64,000 bases of DNA, taken from NCBI RefSeq assembly GCF_018603515.1, contig NZ_JACATN010000006.1, positions 248,001-312,000 on the forward strand, read 5' to 3'. The DNA comes from Zobellia barbeyronii (GTDB lineage Bacteria > Bacteroidota > Bacteroidia > Flavobacteriales > Flavobacteriaceae). Within the stretch, counting starts at the first letter, position 1, and each line of letters starts with the position of its first letter. The position numbers and the translations under genes were made by a program. The notes under the pieces were generated by a model. That model was not told where the DNA came from, searched no databases, and saw only the letters and a list, made by a program, of their open reading frames with translations. Shown in pieces: positions 51,399 through 59,934 of the stretch.

Positions 51399-52799
51399 AT
51401 GGCGTTAGAATCCAACGAAAGGCCGAACAGGCCAATTGCCAAGTTTGAATCGATGCTTAAAACCGACGACGTCTATTTCTTTGACTCGGAGGATTTTGAG
51501 GACATCATACATCATTATTTAAACAATGGCAAAATAGCGCTAGCGAAGAAAGCAATTAAAATTGGTCTTCAACAACATCCAGATGCTATTGAGCTGAAAT
51601 TGTTGAATATTGAGGTGTTAGTTTTTGAAAACCAACTAGATATTGCTGAGCAGTATCTGGACGAACTTCAAATACTAGACCCTACCAATGAAGAAATCTT
51701 TATACAGCGGGCAAACATATATTCAAAAAAAGACAACCACGAAGCAGCCGTAGCCTTATTGAACAAGGCACTTAATTTAGCGGAAAACAGCTTTGATATT
51801 CATTCTTTATTAGGAATGGAGTATCTCTTTATGGACGATTTTAAATCGGCTAAAGAGAGTTTTATGCGCTGTGTTTCCTTTGATGAGCAAGACTATTCAT
51901 CACTATACAATGTCATTTATTGTTTTGAGTTCTTAGAAGATCACGATGGTGCTATTGTGTACTTGAACGATTACCTGGAGCGAAACCCATACTGTGAAGT
52001 AGCATGGCATCAGCTCGGTAAACAGTATACGTATAAGAAAATGCATACTGAAGCCCTAGCTGCATTCGATTTTGCCATTATATCTGATGATACTTTTATT
52101 GGAGCTTACTTCGAGAAAGGTAAAGTGTTGGAGAAATTGGGAAAATACAATGAAGCGATAGAAAATTATGAGACTACCATTAAAATGGAAGATCCAACTT
52201 CTCACGCTTATTTGAGAATAGGAAAGTGTCATGAGCAATTGCAGAATGATGATATGGCCAAGTATTATTACTACCATACCGTTCATGAAGACCCTTTATT
52301 AGACAAGGGATGGTTAGCCATTACCGATTTCTATTTCCGAAGAAAAAACTATGACAAAGCCCTTCACTACGTGAACAAAGCTTTAAACATAGATGGAGAA
52401 AACCCATCGTATTGGAAAAAATGTGCCTATATCAATGCAGCCCTTAAGAAGTACGATCAAGCAGATTTTGCTTTTAAACAGGCTGTAGATCTTGGTAACT
52501 ATGAATTAAAGACTTGGCTAAATTGGGCAGATGTTGTGTTGAATAATGAAGATACGGCAAGTGCTTTACAGATTTTGGCACAAGGCCAACAATTTTATCC
52601 TGAGAGTGCAGAACTTAAATATAAGACTGCAGGGTTTCATTTAGCCAACAGGGATATGATAAACGGTCGTATCAGTTTTATGGATGCATTAAAGCTAGAT
52701 CTTCAAAAACTTTCACTTTTCTTTGAAGAATTTCCTCAATACACCAAATCTGACTGGGTATTGGAAGCTGTAGAAAAGGCTGAAAAAGCTTCAAAATAA
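51399..52799 (+). CDS. Tetratricopeptide repeat protein
   Basis: The 466-residue soluble protein has no signal peptide and consists of tandem helical repeats of about 34 residues, for example AYFEKGKVLEKLGKYNEAIENYETT and WLAITDFYFRRKNYDKALHY. The TPR number is roughly ten. Such proteins act as assembly scaffolds; no partner can be named. It starts about 97 bp after the aminotransferase gene in the same direction and ends at a strong terminator, so the OstA-like gene, aminotransferase and this gene could form one unit. Confidence 0.85.
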   Translation: MALESNERPNRPIAKFESMLKTDDVYFFDSEDFEDIIHHYLNNGKIALAKKAIKIGLQQHPDAIELKLLNIEVLVFENQLDIAEQYLDELQILDPTNEEIFIQRANIYSKKDNHEAAVALLNKALNLAENSFDIHSLLGMEYLFMDDFKSAKESFMRCVSFDEQDYSSLYNVIYCFEFLEDHDGAIVYLNDYLERNPYCEVAWHQLGKQYTYKKMHTEALAAFDFAIISDDTFIGAYFEKGKVLEKLGKYNEAIENYETTIKMEDPTSHAYLRIGKCHEQLQNDDMAKYYYYHTVHEDPLLDKGWLAITDFYFRRKNYDKALHYVNKALNIDGENPSYWKKCAYINAALKKYDQADFAFKQAVDLGNYELKTWLNWADVVLNNEDTASALQILAQGQQFYPESAELKYKTAGFHLANRDMINGRISFMDALKLDLQKLSLFFEEFPQYTKSDWVLEAVEKAEKASK

Positions 52800-52809
52800 A
52801 GAACTAATT

Positions 52810-52866
52810 AACAAGCCCTTATATTTTTAATCCATAAAAATTATAAGGGCTTGTTCCATTTTTTCC
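52810..52866 (+). terminator. Rho-independent terminator after the TPR gene
   Basis: AACAAGCCCTTATA (52810-52823) pairs perfectly with TATAAGGGCTTGTT (52842-52855), and the inner ATTTTTA/TAAAAAT extends the stem. A T6 tract follows (52859-52864). It is 11 bp after the TPR stop codon. Confidence 0.88.
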
Positions 52867-52886
52867 TACGTTCAAATTTTAAAAGC

Positions 52887-52894
52887 TATTTTTG
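52887..52894 (+). promoter_or_regulatory. Candidate -7 box for the DUF368 pair
   Basis: TATTTTTG is an exact TAnnTTTG match, 20 bp upstream of the first DUF368 start codon and just downstream of the preceding terminator. Confidence 0.45.
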
Positions 52895-52914
52895 CTTTTC
52901 AACGAACAAACCAC

Positions 52915-53829
52915 ATGGAAAACAGAAATTTTTTAGACTATACTTTCATCACTTTAAAAGGTATGGCCATGGGCGCTGCCGATGTTGTTCCAGGAGTATC
53001 TGGCGGTACAATCGCTTTTATTTCAGGAATTTATGAAGAACTTATTTCTTCTATCAACAACGTAGATATTTCTCTTTTTAAAGAACTCAAAGAAAACGGA
53101 CTAAAAGCCGCTTGGAGCAAACTAAACGGTAACTTTCTTTTAGCTCTTTTTGTAGGTATTGGAATTAGTGTTCTTTCTTTGGCCAAACTAGTAAGCTGGT
53201 TGTTAGAAAACAAGCCTATTCTTATATGGTCTTTCTTTTTTGGTCTAGTTATAGCAAGTATTCTGCTAGTAGGTAAAGAGGTGCAGAAATGGGATGCTAA
53301 AACCTTAATAGCACTAGTTCTAGGAGCTGCCATTGCATACTTTATTACAACTTTACCACCTTCGGAAAGTGCAGATAGCCTACCCTATTTATTCTTATCT
53401 GGTGCACTTGCTATTTGTGCTATGATTCTACCGGGCATTTCTGGTGCCTTTATCCTAGTTCTACTAGGTTCTTATAAAACCATAATTGATGCGGTGCACA
53501 ATCTTGACTTTAAAATTATAGGAGTTGTAGGTGTTGGTGCTATTTTTGGATTATTGAGTTTCGCTAAATTATTGAAGTGGATGTTCAACCACCAAAAGAA
53601 CCTTACCCTTGCGCTATTGACCGGTTTCATTGTTGGTTCTTTGAATAAAATATGGCCATGGAAAAGAATTCTGGATACTAAAACGATAGGCAAAAAAATC
53701 ATTACGATAGATGAAAACGTGAGTCCGTTTAATTTTGATGGAGATAATAAAATTATGATAGCCATTATTGCTGCATTGGTCGGTTTCTTGGTTATTTTCG
53801 TTCTTGAAAGAACAGCTTCAAAAAAATAA
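52915..53829 (+). CDS. DUF368 (PopT-like) polyprenyl-phosphate translocase, first copy
   Basis: The 304-residue protein has about eight to ten membrane segments and the DUF368 signature GMAMGAADVVPGVSGGTIAF (about 18-37), a second inverted-repeat copy MILPGISGAFILVLLG (about 167-182) and GSLNKIWPWKR. DUF368 proteins (PopT) have been shown in other bacteria to return undecaprenyl phosphate across the inner membrane for reuse in envelope synthesis. A second, more divergent copy starts 10 bp downstream, followed by aroE. Confidence 0.88.
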   Translation: MENRNFLDYTFITLKGMAMGAADVVPGVSGGTIAFISGIYEELISSINNVDISLFKELKENGLKAAWSKLNGNFLLALFVGIGISVLSLAKLVSWLLENKPILIWSFFFGLVIASILLVGKEVQKWDAKTLIALVLGAAIAYFITTLPPSESADSLPYLFLSGALAICAMILPGISGAFILVLLGSYKTIIDAVHNLDFKIIGVVGVGAIFGLLSFAKLLKWMFNHQKNLTLALLTGFIVGSLNKIWPWKRILDTKTIGKKIITIDENVSPFNFDGDNKIMIAIIAALVGFLVIFVLERTASKK

Positions 53830-53839
53830 GTCCCCATTC

Positions 53840-54868
53840 ATGTACAACACCAGAACATTTCTTGACAAATTCTTTTTAGTCATAAAGGGTCTGTGCATGG
53901 GTGCCGCTAACAAAGTACCTGGTGTATCAGGTGGCATAGTTGCGTTTGTTGCTGGGTTTTACGAAGAGTTCATTTATTCACTTCAAAAAGTAAATGGCAA
54001 AGCTTTCAAACTCCTTGTAAGCGGCAGGTTCAAAAGTTTCTATCGGTATATTAACGGTACATTTCTTTCATTACTTATTTTTGGTATGTTGATTAGTTAT
54101 TTCAGCATTTCTAGATTGTTGGATTATTTCTTAGCACAGAAAGAACTTTTTGTCTGGGCCGCCTTTTTTGGTATGATTTTAGGCTCTATTTACTACATCT
54201 CAAAAGACTTTGAACATTGGAGCAAAAGAACCATAACAGCTGGTTTAATTGGGCTTATTGTAGGTATATCCATAAGTTTTCTTAGTCCAGCAAAAGAGAA
54301 TGACAATCTTTTTTTCATTTTTGTCTGTGGTATTATTAGTGTTTCCGGTATGACATTACCAGGGCTTTCTGGGTCTTTCATTCTTATACTTTTAGGCAAT
54401 TATGTATTGTTATTAGTAGATTCCGTAAATGCGCTCTATGACACTTTTGCAGAGATATTAATTGGCGATTATAGCTTTACAAATAACCCTGAGCGCTTAA
54501 GAACTTTGACCATTTTAGCTGTATTTACGGCAGGTTCAGCCACTGGACTGGTTAGCCTTTCGCATCTTTTGACCTATGTTCTAAAACATTTTAAAAATAT
54601 TACCACAGCGGTTATCATTGGTTTTATAACAGGTTCCCTAGGTGTGGTTTGGCCGTGGAAACGTACTATTTTTAAAACAGATGCTTTGGGAGAGTTAGTT
54701 CTGGATAGCAACGGAAAAGAAATTATCCTTAATTATGAGCGGTTCTTTCCAGATTTGGGAAGTTCCGAAACTTGGTGGGCCGTATTTTTTGTGGTCATTG
54801 GTATTGCAATTCTACTATTGTTAGATTGGTACGGAAAGGTTCGAAAAGAGAATGAGTTATCAATGTAA
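53840..54868 (+). CDS. DUF368 (PopT-like) polyprenyl-phosphate translocase, second copy
   Basis: The 342-residue protein repeats the DUF368 plan: CMGAANKVPGVSGGIVAFVAGFYEE, GMTLPGLSGSFILILLGNYV, and GSLGVVWPWKRT. Compared with its neighbour it has a longer periplasmic or cytoplasmic insertion near the second motif (LVDSVNALYDTFAEIL to NNPERLRT) and Asn-Lys in place of Asp-Val in the first signature. The ATG at 53840 (MYNTRTFLDKF) is taken as start, 10 bp after the first copy; an upstream start at 53768 would overlap that gene by 62 bp. The same function in lipid-carrier recycling is likely. Confidence 0.87.
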   Translation: MYNTRTFLDKFFLVIKGLCMGAANKVPGVSGGIVAFVAGFYEEFIYSLQKVNGKAFKLLVSGRFKSFYRYINGTFLSLLIFGMLISYFSISRLLDYFLAQKELFVWAAFFGMILGSIYYISKDFEHWSKRTITAGLIGLIVGISISFLSPAKENDNLFFIFVCGIISVSGMTLPGLSGSFILILLGNYVLLLVDSVNALYDTFAEILIGDYSFTNNPERLRTLTILAVFTAGSATGLVSLSHLLTYVLKHFKNITTAVIIGFITGSLGVVWPWKRTIFKTDALGELVLDSNGKEIILNYERFFPDLGSSETWWAVFFVVIGIAILLLLDWYGKVRKENELSM

Positions 54869-54899
54869 CAGGTTTCAGCTTTATCAAAAAAAATAAAAC

Positions 54900-55640
54900 A
54901 TGAAAAGAACAAGGTTTGGATTAGTAGGAAAAGATATCTCGTACTCCTTTTCACGAGGGTATTTCACCAAAAAATTCTCTGATTTAGGTCTAGACAACTA
55001 TTCGTACGAGAATTTTGATTTTCAAGCTATTGATGAAATTACCGATGTTCTTAAAAACAATACAGATATTAAAGGTATGAATGTTACCATACCCTATAAA
55101 CAAGAAGTGATGCCTTTTTTATCGGAATTAGACCCGGAGGCTAAAAAGATTGGTGCTGTCAATACTATTCAATTCACTAAAAACGGACTGAAGGGTTTCA
55201 ATACAGATGCTTATGGCTTTAAGAATGCCATGGCACCTTTTTTAAAACCTCACCATAAAAAAGCGTTGATTCTAGGAACTGGCGGCGCTTCAAAAGCCGT
55301 GGCTTATGTGTTGGGCGAACTAGATATTTCATATATTTTTGTTTCAAGAAGCGCCGGAGATAACAAAATAAGTTATGATCAGGTTACTGAAGACATTCTA
55401 AAAGAACATACCATATTGGTAAATTGTACGCCTTTGGGTACACATCCCAATATTGAGGAACGTCCTGCCCTACCCTATGAATTTCTTAGTGACCAACATT
55501 TCCTTTTCGACCTTATTTACAATCCTGAAAAATCAGCTTTTTTGACTGCCGGTGAGGCTAAAGGTGCCCAAATTTCTAATGGTCTACGCATGTTAGAACT
55601 TCAGGCAGACCGTTCATGGCAAATTTGGCAAGAAAGTTAA
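54900..55640 (+). CDS. aroE: Shikimate dehydrogenase
   Basis: AroE reduces 3-dehydroshikimate with NADPH in aromatic amino acid synthesis. The 246-residue protein has the substrate site LVGKDISYSFSRGYF (about 6-20), KGMNVTIPYKQEVMP (about 58-72, catalytic Lys), ILGTGGASKAVAYVL (about 124-138, nucleotide fold) and DLIYNPEKSAFLT. In the first motif the usual SLSPxxHN reads SYSFSRGYF, as in other flavobacterial AroE. It lies 31 bp downstream of the second DUF368 gene. Confidence 0.9.
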   Translation: MKRTRFGLVGKDISYSFSRGYFTKKFSDLGLDNYSYENFDFQAIDEITDVLKNNTDIKGMNVTIPYKQEVMPFLSELDPEAKKIGAVNTIQFTKNGLKGFNTDAYGFKNAMAPFLKPHHKKALILGTGGASKAVAYVLGELDISYIFVSRSAGDNKISYDQVTEDILKEHTILVNCTPLGTHPNIEERPALPYEFLSDQHFLFDLIYNPEKSAFLTAGEAKGAQISNGLRMLELQADRSWQIWQES

Positions 55641-55830
55641 TTCACATTAAGCTTCATTTTAAAACACTAACTCCCTAAGCCAAAGCGGGTTTAGCCTCGT
55701 CTGCCATTTACAGGGGCTTCAGTAATACTTCGGTTTTAATCAAAAGCTAAAATACCCCTATACCCTTTGTCATTAGAGCGGTTGTTAGTATCTTACCCTA
55801 GCAATTTGCAAAATCAATATCTTATATACG

Positions 55831-57975
55831 ATGGAAGATAAGGAACGGGAACTACAACATAACGTAGGGGAAGAGAATACAGAAAAAATCACTGAAAATA
55901 CTGAGGCTACGCCAAGTACGGAAGCTTCGGAAACAGTGGAAATTCCTGAAAAAGAACCATCCGGAACACTAGATGAAAACGGCACTCAAAATGAGGCCGA
56001 AACAACAGAGGCTGCCGAACCAGAAGAGAGTCTTCCGTCCAAATCAGAAGCAGGGGAAAAGCCTGTAGCTACCGATTCTAAAAAAGAGGAGACAACGGCA
56101 AATGGAGATGATGCTGTTCTTGAAGAAATAGATGAGAGTAATGCCGAGGATGCCGAAGACACAGGGAACAACGAGCGTCATACCATTCCTATTTTAGACT
56201 ACCACTCCATGTCTATGGAGAATTTGGTGGGTGAATTACAGAAATTAGTTCGTAACGAGAAAGTACAGGCCATTAAGAAACAGGTAGATGGCATTAAATC
56301 TGAATTCGACCTAAAATTTCAAGAATTTCTAGAAGAGAAAAAAGAAGATTTTATAAATGGTGGTGGTAATGAAATTGACTTTAGGTACAATTCTGTAACT
56401 AAAAGGCAATTCAACGAAGTATATGATGATTATCGTGAAAAACGAAATATATACTATAAATCTCTTGAAAAAAATCTAAAAGAAAATCTAAGCAGACGTC
56501 TTGAGATTATTGAGGAGTTAAAAGGTTTGGTGAATGTTGATGAAGACATGAACACAACCTACAAGGCATTCAAAGAACTTCAGGAAAGCTGGCGAAATGC
56601 TGGACCAATACCAAGAACGGATTACAATAACGTATGGCGCACCTACCAGCACCATATTGAGATTTTCTATGATTTTCTCCACCTAAATCGTGAGTTACGC
56701 GATTTAGATTTCAAGCACAACTTGGAGGAAAAAGAAAAGTTGGTTGTACAAGCGGAAATCTTAACAAAAGAACCCGACTTAACTATAGCATTTAGAGATT
56801 TACAGACTTTACATAAAATCTGGAAAGAAGATATTGGTCCTGTAGGCCAAGAACACCGTGAGGAAATCTGGGAACGCTTCAGTAATGCTACAAAGGTTTT
56901 ACATCAAAGAAGGCAAGATCACTATAAAGAACTTGATGCTGAGTATGAAAAGAACCTTGTTGCAAAGAATGAGATTATAGCTGCTATTGAAGCTATGTCC
57001 GGAAACGTTGCTACCAGTCACAAAGCATTGCAACAACAAATTAAAAAGTTAGAGGAGCTCAGAAATGCCTTTTTTGGAGCTGGTAAAGTACCTAGGAACC
57101 AAAATGAAAAAACTTGGGATGCCTTTAAAGGTGCTGTACGTAATTTTAACAAGAGTAAAAATGCGTATTACAAGAACCTCAAAAAAGAACAACAAGATAA
57201 TCTTGATAAAAAACGAGCTTTACTAGACCGTGCAGTTGCATTAAAGGAAAGTGAAGAATGGGACCGTGCCACTCCAGAAATGAAACGCATCCAGAATGAT
57301 TGGAAGCAAATAGGGCACGTACCTAGAAAATATTCGGACAAGATATGGAAGGAGTTTAAAACTGCTTGCAACCACTATTTTGACCGCATGCATGCTGTTA
57401 AAAATGAAGGTCTTAAGGATGAACAAGAAAATTTCGAAAAGAAAAGTGCTTGTTTGGATAAATTAGCGGCCTTTGAACTATCCGGTAAAAGAGAAGATGA
57501 TTTAACATCTATAAAAGCTTTTATTGCTGAATGGAAAACTTATGGTAGAGTTCCATTTAAGAAGAAGAATATAGACCAGAAGTTTAATAAAATTCTAGAC
57601 GGAATTTTCAAGAAGTTAGATATTGACCGTCAAGAATCTGAACTCCTTAAATATGGTAATAAAATTCAGGAATTGGCAAATGCCGATAATGAGCGCGCTA
57701 TACAAAACGAACGTAGTTTTATTCGTAAGAAAATAGAGGAAAGCAAAGGAGAGATTCGACAGTTGGAAACCAATCTTGAATTTTTCTCAAATGCTTCTGA
57801 GGACAATCCATTAGTACGTGATGTTATTAAACGAGTTGAAAGTCACAAGGAAACTCTTGAAACCTGGAAAGCTAAGTTGAAGAAACTTAACATTCTAAAG
57901 AATGACATTATTAGAGCACACGATGCAGAGGAAGAAGCTGCCAGTGCAGAAGCTGACGCAGAAGAGCAAGAATAA
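55831..57975 (+). CDS. DUF349 repeat protein with acidic N-terminus
   Basis: The 714-residue cytoplasmic protein starts with about 125 acidic, Glu/Thr-rich residues predicted disordered, then coiled-coil segments carrying five DUF349 units, each with a Trp-x-x-Gly-x-Val/Ile-Pro core: WRNAGPIPRTDYNNVWRTYQ, IWKEDIGPVGQEHREEIWE, FFGAGKVPRNQNEKTWDAF, DWKQIGHVPRKYSDKIWKEF and EWKTYGRVPFKKKNID. It ends with a long coiled coil and an Ala/Glu-rich tail. DUF349 proteins are widespread in Bacteroidota; function is unknown. A 190-bp gap precedes it, and the FAH-family gene follows after 41 bp. Confidence 0.85.
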   Translation: MEDKERELQHNVGEENTEKITENTEATPSTEASETVEIPEKEPSGTLDENGTQNEAETTEAAEPEESLPSKSEAGEKPVATDSKKEETTANGDDAVLEEIDESNAEDAEDTGNNERHTIPILDYHSMSMENLVGELQKLVRNEKVQAIKKQVDGIKSEFDLKFQEFLEEKKEDFINGGGNEIDFRYNSVTKRQFNEVYDDYREKRNIYYKSLEKNLKENLSRRLEIIEELKGLVNVDEDMNTTYKAFKELQESWRNAGPIPRTDYNNVWRTYQHHIEIFYDFLHLNRELRDLDFKHNLEEKEKLVVQAEILTKEPDLTIAFRDLQTLHKIWKEDIGPVGQEHREEIWERFSNATKVLHQRRQDHYKELDAEYEKNLVAKNEIIAAIEAMSGNVATSHKALQQQIKKLEELRNAFFGAGKVPRNQNEKTWDAFKGAVRNFNKSKNAYYKNLKKEQQDNLDKKRALLDRAVALKESEEWDRATPEMKRIQNDWKQIGHVPRKYSDKIWKEFKTACNHYFDRMHAVKNEGLKDEQENFEKKSACLDKLAAFELSGKREDDLTSIKAFIAEWKTYGRVPFKKKNIDQKFNKILDGIFKKLDIDRQESELLKYGNKIQELANADNERAIQNERSFIRKKIEESKGEIRQLETNLEFFSNASEDNPLVRDVIKRVESHKETLETWKAKLKKLNILKNDIIRAHDAEEEAASAEADAEEQE

Positions 57976-58016
57976 CCAGTTTTGAGAATCAATCACTTAC
58001 CAACAAATTAGAATAA

Positions 58017-58631
58017 ATGAAAGTAATAGGTATCGGGAAAAATTATGTCAATGATAAATCTGAAATAAGCGGATTAAAAAATGACACTCAATTAATATTT
58101 ACCAAACCAGATTCATCTTTGGTTACAGATAATAAAGATGTTGTATTTCCTTCAATAACGAACCAACTTGTTTATGAAGTAGAATTGGTTGTAAAAATTG
58201 GCAAGAAAGGTAAAGATATTTCTTTAGATGACGCAAACTCATACATCTCTGAAATAGGAATAGGTATAGACTATACGGCAAAAGACGTTCTTACTGCAAG
58301 TAGAGAGAAAAAACAACCATGGGCATTAGCAAAAGGGTTTGATGGCGCTTCACCTATTTCTAGTTTCAAACCTATTTCAGACTTCCCTGAATTAGACAAT
58401 ATTAATTTTGATTTGGTTATAAACGGTGAGCAAAAACAAGTAGGAAACACCGATTTTATTATTTACAATTTTGCAGAAATTATAAGTTTTGTATCCACTT
58501 TTATGACTTTAAATCCTGGAGATTTAATATTCACGGGCACACCAGCATCTGGGACCGGACAAACCTTTAAAGGTGACCATCTACAAGCATCAATAGAAGG
58601 AGAATTATTGCTGGATTTTAAGATGATTTAA
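58017..58631 (+). CDS. Fumarylacetoacetate hydrolase family protein
   Basis: The 204-residue protein has the FAH-fold signature: KVIGIGKNYVNDKSEI at the N-terminus, VYEVELVVKIGKKGKDI (about 53-69, metal-binding Glu), IGIDYTAKDV, KGFDGASPIS and TGTPASGTG (about 180-188). Relatives include acylpyruvases (YcgM/FAHD1 type) and oxaloacetate decarboxylases. The exact substrate cannot be assigned. It begins 41 bp after the DUF349 gene on the same strand. Confidence 0.88.
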   Translation: MKVIGIGKNYVNDKSEISGLKNDTQLIFTKPDSSLVTDNKDVVFPSITNQLVYEVELVVKIGKKGKDISLDDANSYISEIGIGIDYTAKDVLTASREKKQPWALAKGFDGASPISSFKPISDFPELDNINFDLVINGEQKQVGNTDFIIYNFAEIISFVSTFMTLNPGDLIFTGTPASGTGQTFKGDHLQASIEGELLLDFKMI

Positions 58632-58764
58632 TAAAAGGTATTCTCAAAATATGGATTTGTAGTATCTGGCAAAAAACTGTGGTAAAAAACAAGTGAGATT
58701 GACTTAATCGTACTGAAAAGTAGGTTTCTGCAATTTTATACTTAGTGATAGCGTTATCTAAATC

Positions 58765-59574
58765 ATGGTAACAAAACATTATTTAAGTGCGTTAATTGTC
58801 TGTATTTCCTTGAATTTAATCTCTTGCTCATCAGAGAGTGACTCTTTGGAAGATAACGAGACAAATCTATTTGATGAAAATTCAACTGACACCCCTACTC
58901 ACGGAGAGCCTGAACCAGAAACAACCGATACTGAAAGTGTTTTAAGTTGCCTAAAAACATTGGGAACAAACTATGTGGTTTTTGACGCAGAAGCAACAGA
59001 ATCACCTTTAGACCAATGGAAACTAATTACCAAAGGTGACTCCGATTATTTAGACAAAGAAAGTCTTGGTCCCATAAATGAAACACATTTAGAATTCACA
59101 GGTAATAATCAAGGTAGTGGTCCTGTTACATCCCCCTTAGATTACATATTTACGGCACCATCTACTGGAGAATATAAATTATTAATGCGTTTATATCAGC
59201 GTTTAGAAGGCGCCGAAGAAGATAAATCTAATGATGTTTATATAAAGATGGAGGGCAACTTTACTTCTGCTACTGATAAATATACAACCGAAGATTTACA
59301 AACTGATTTGAAGTTTTTTGGCAGAGGTGTTGATCAATGGGGAGCTGTTTATTCCGGAGATGGTGGTGAAGCTCATAACAAATCTGCTATTTTGTATAAT
59401 TTAATAGAAGGAGAAGAATATACTCTCACCATGTCTGGTCGTTCTCAAAAAGCCAACATAGACTATATCTTACTTTATGATACCAAAGATATATCAATCA
59501 CAACTGGAGCTAACAAAGATCTTGCTGAATTAAATGATGCTCAATATAGACCTGATTGGGATTGTAATCAATAG
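58765..59574 (+). CDS. Lipoprotein with a carbohydrate-binding-module-like domain
   Basis: The 269-residue protein has a lipoprotein signal (LISC, Cys21), an acidic Glu/Asp/Thr/Pro linker to about residue 62, and a single beta-rich domain. That domain contains DYIFTAPSTGEYKLLMRLY and ends EEYTLTMSGRSQKANIDYILLYD, a pattern seen in CBM6/35-like or GH115-C-terminal-like lectin folds, where the GRS and following hydrophobic strand close the sandwich. A role in binding polysaccharide at the cell surface is inferred. An esterase and an M28 peptidase follow, but with a 360-bp gap they may not be one operon. Confidence 0.72.
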   Translation: MVTKHYLSALIVCISLNLISCSSESDSLEDNETNLFDENSTDTPTHGEPEPETTDTESVLSCLKTLGTNYVVFDAEATESPLDQWKLITKGDSDYLDKESLGPINETHLEFTGNNQGSGPVTSPLDYIFTAPSTGEYKLLMRLYQRLEGAEEDKSNDVYIKMEGNFTSATDKYTTEDLQTDLKFFGRGVDQWGAVYSGDGGEAHNKSAILYNLIEGEEYTLTMSGRSQKANIDYILLYDTKDISITTGANKDLAELNDAQYRPDWDCNQ

Positions 59575-59934
59575 ATATATTCTTTTATAAAGACCCAAAG
59601 TTGTTCTTTAAAACCGACTTCTTTACTTAGAGACAGATAAATTCAATTATAGTTTTTCAAGATTACCATAATAATCTAGTTAGAAATACAAAAAGAAACC
59701 TTCAGATTCTCTAAACGATTTATCTACATACAAATTTGTTGTACGATAAACTTTCCTGCTCCTCTCACGAATATAAACTAAGTGCTGAAGAAACCTGAGT
59801 ACTTATTACTTGCGGACTTTCTAAACGAAGATTACACATAAAAATACTATCTTTAGATGGTGCTGTATTGTTCTGTTTCGCAAATTACAGCCATCAAACT
59901 TCCCTCAACACTTAGTATTCATAAAAATATTCAT
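59575..59934. other. 360-bp intergenic region before the esterase
   Basis: No credible gene is visible. It is AT-rich and includes the palindrome ACAAATTTGT (near 59730) and TATCTTTA at 59848-59855, a seven-of-eight match to TAnnTTTG that may serve the esterase gene. An ATG at 59857 in frame with the esterase lies just downstream of this box but would put a long non-signal segment in front of the signal peptide. Confidence 0.35.

Noticed and set aside
53768-53839. Upstream start of the second DUF368 gene
   Set aside because: It would overlap the first copy by 62 bp and add residues not typical of the family; the ATG at 53840 fits better.
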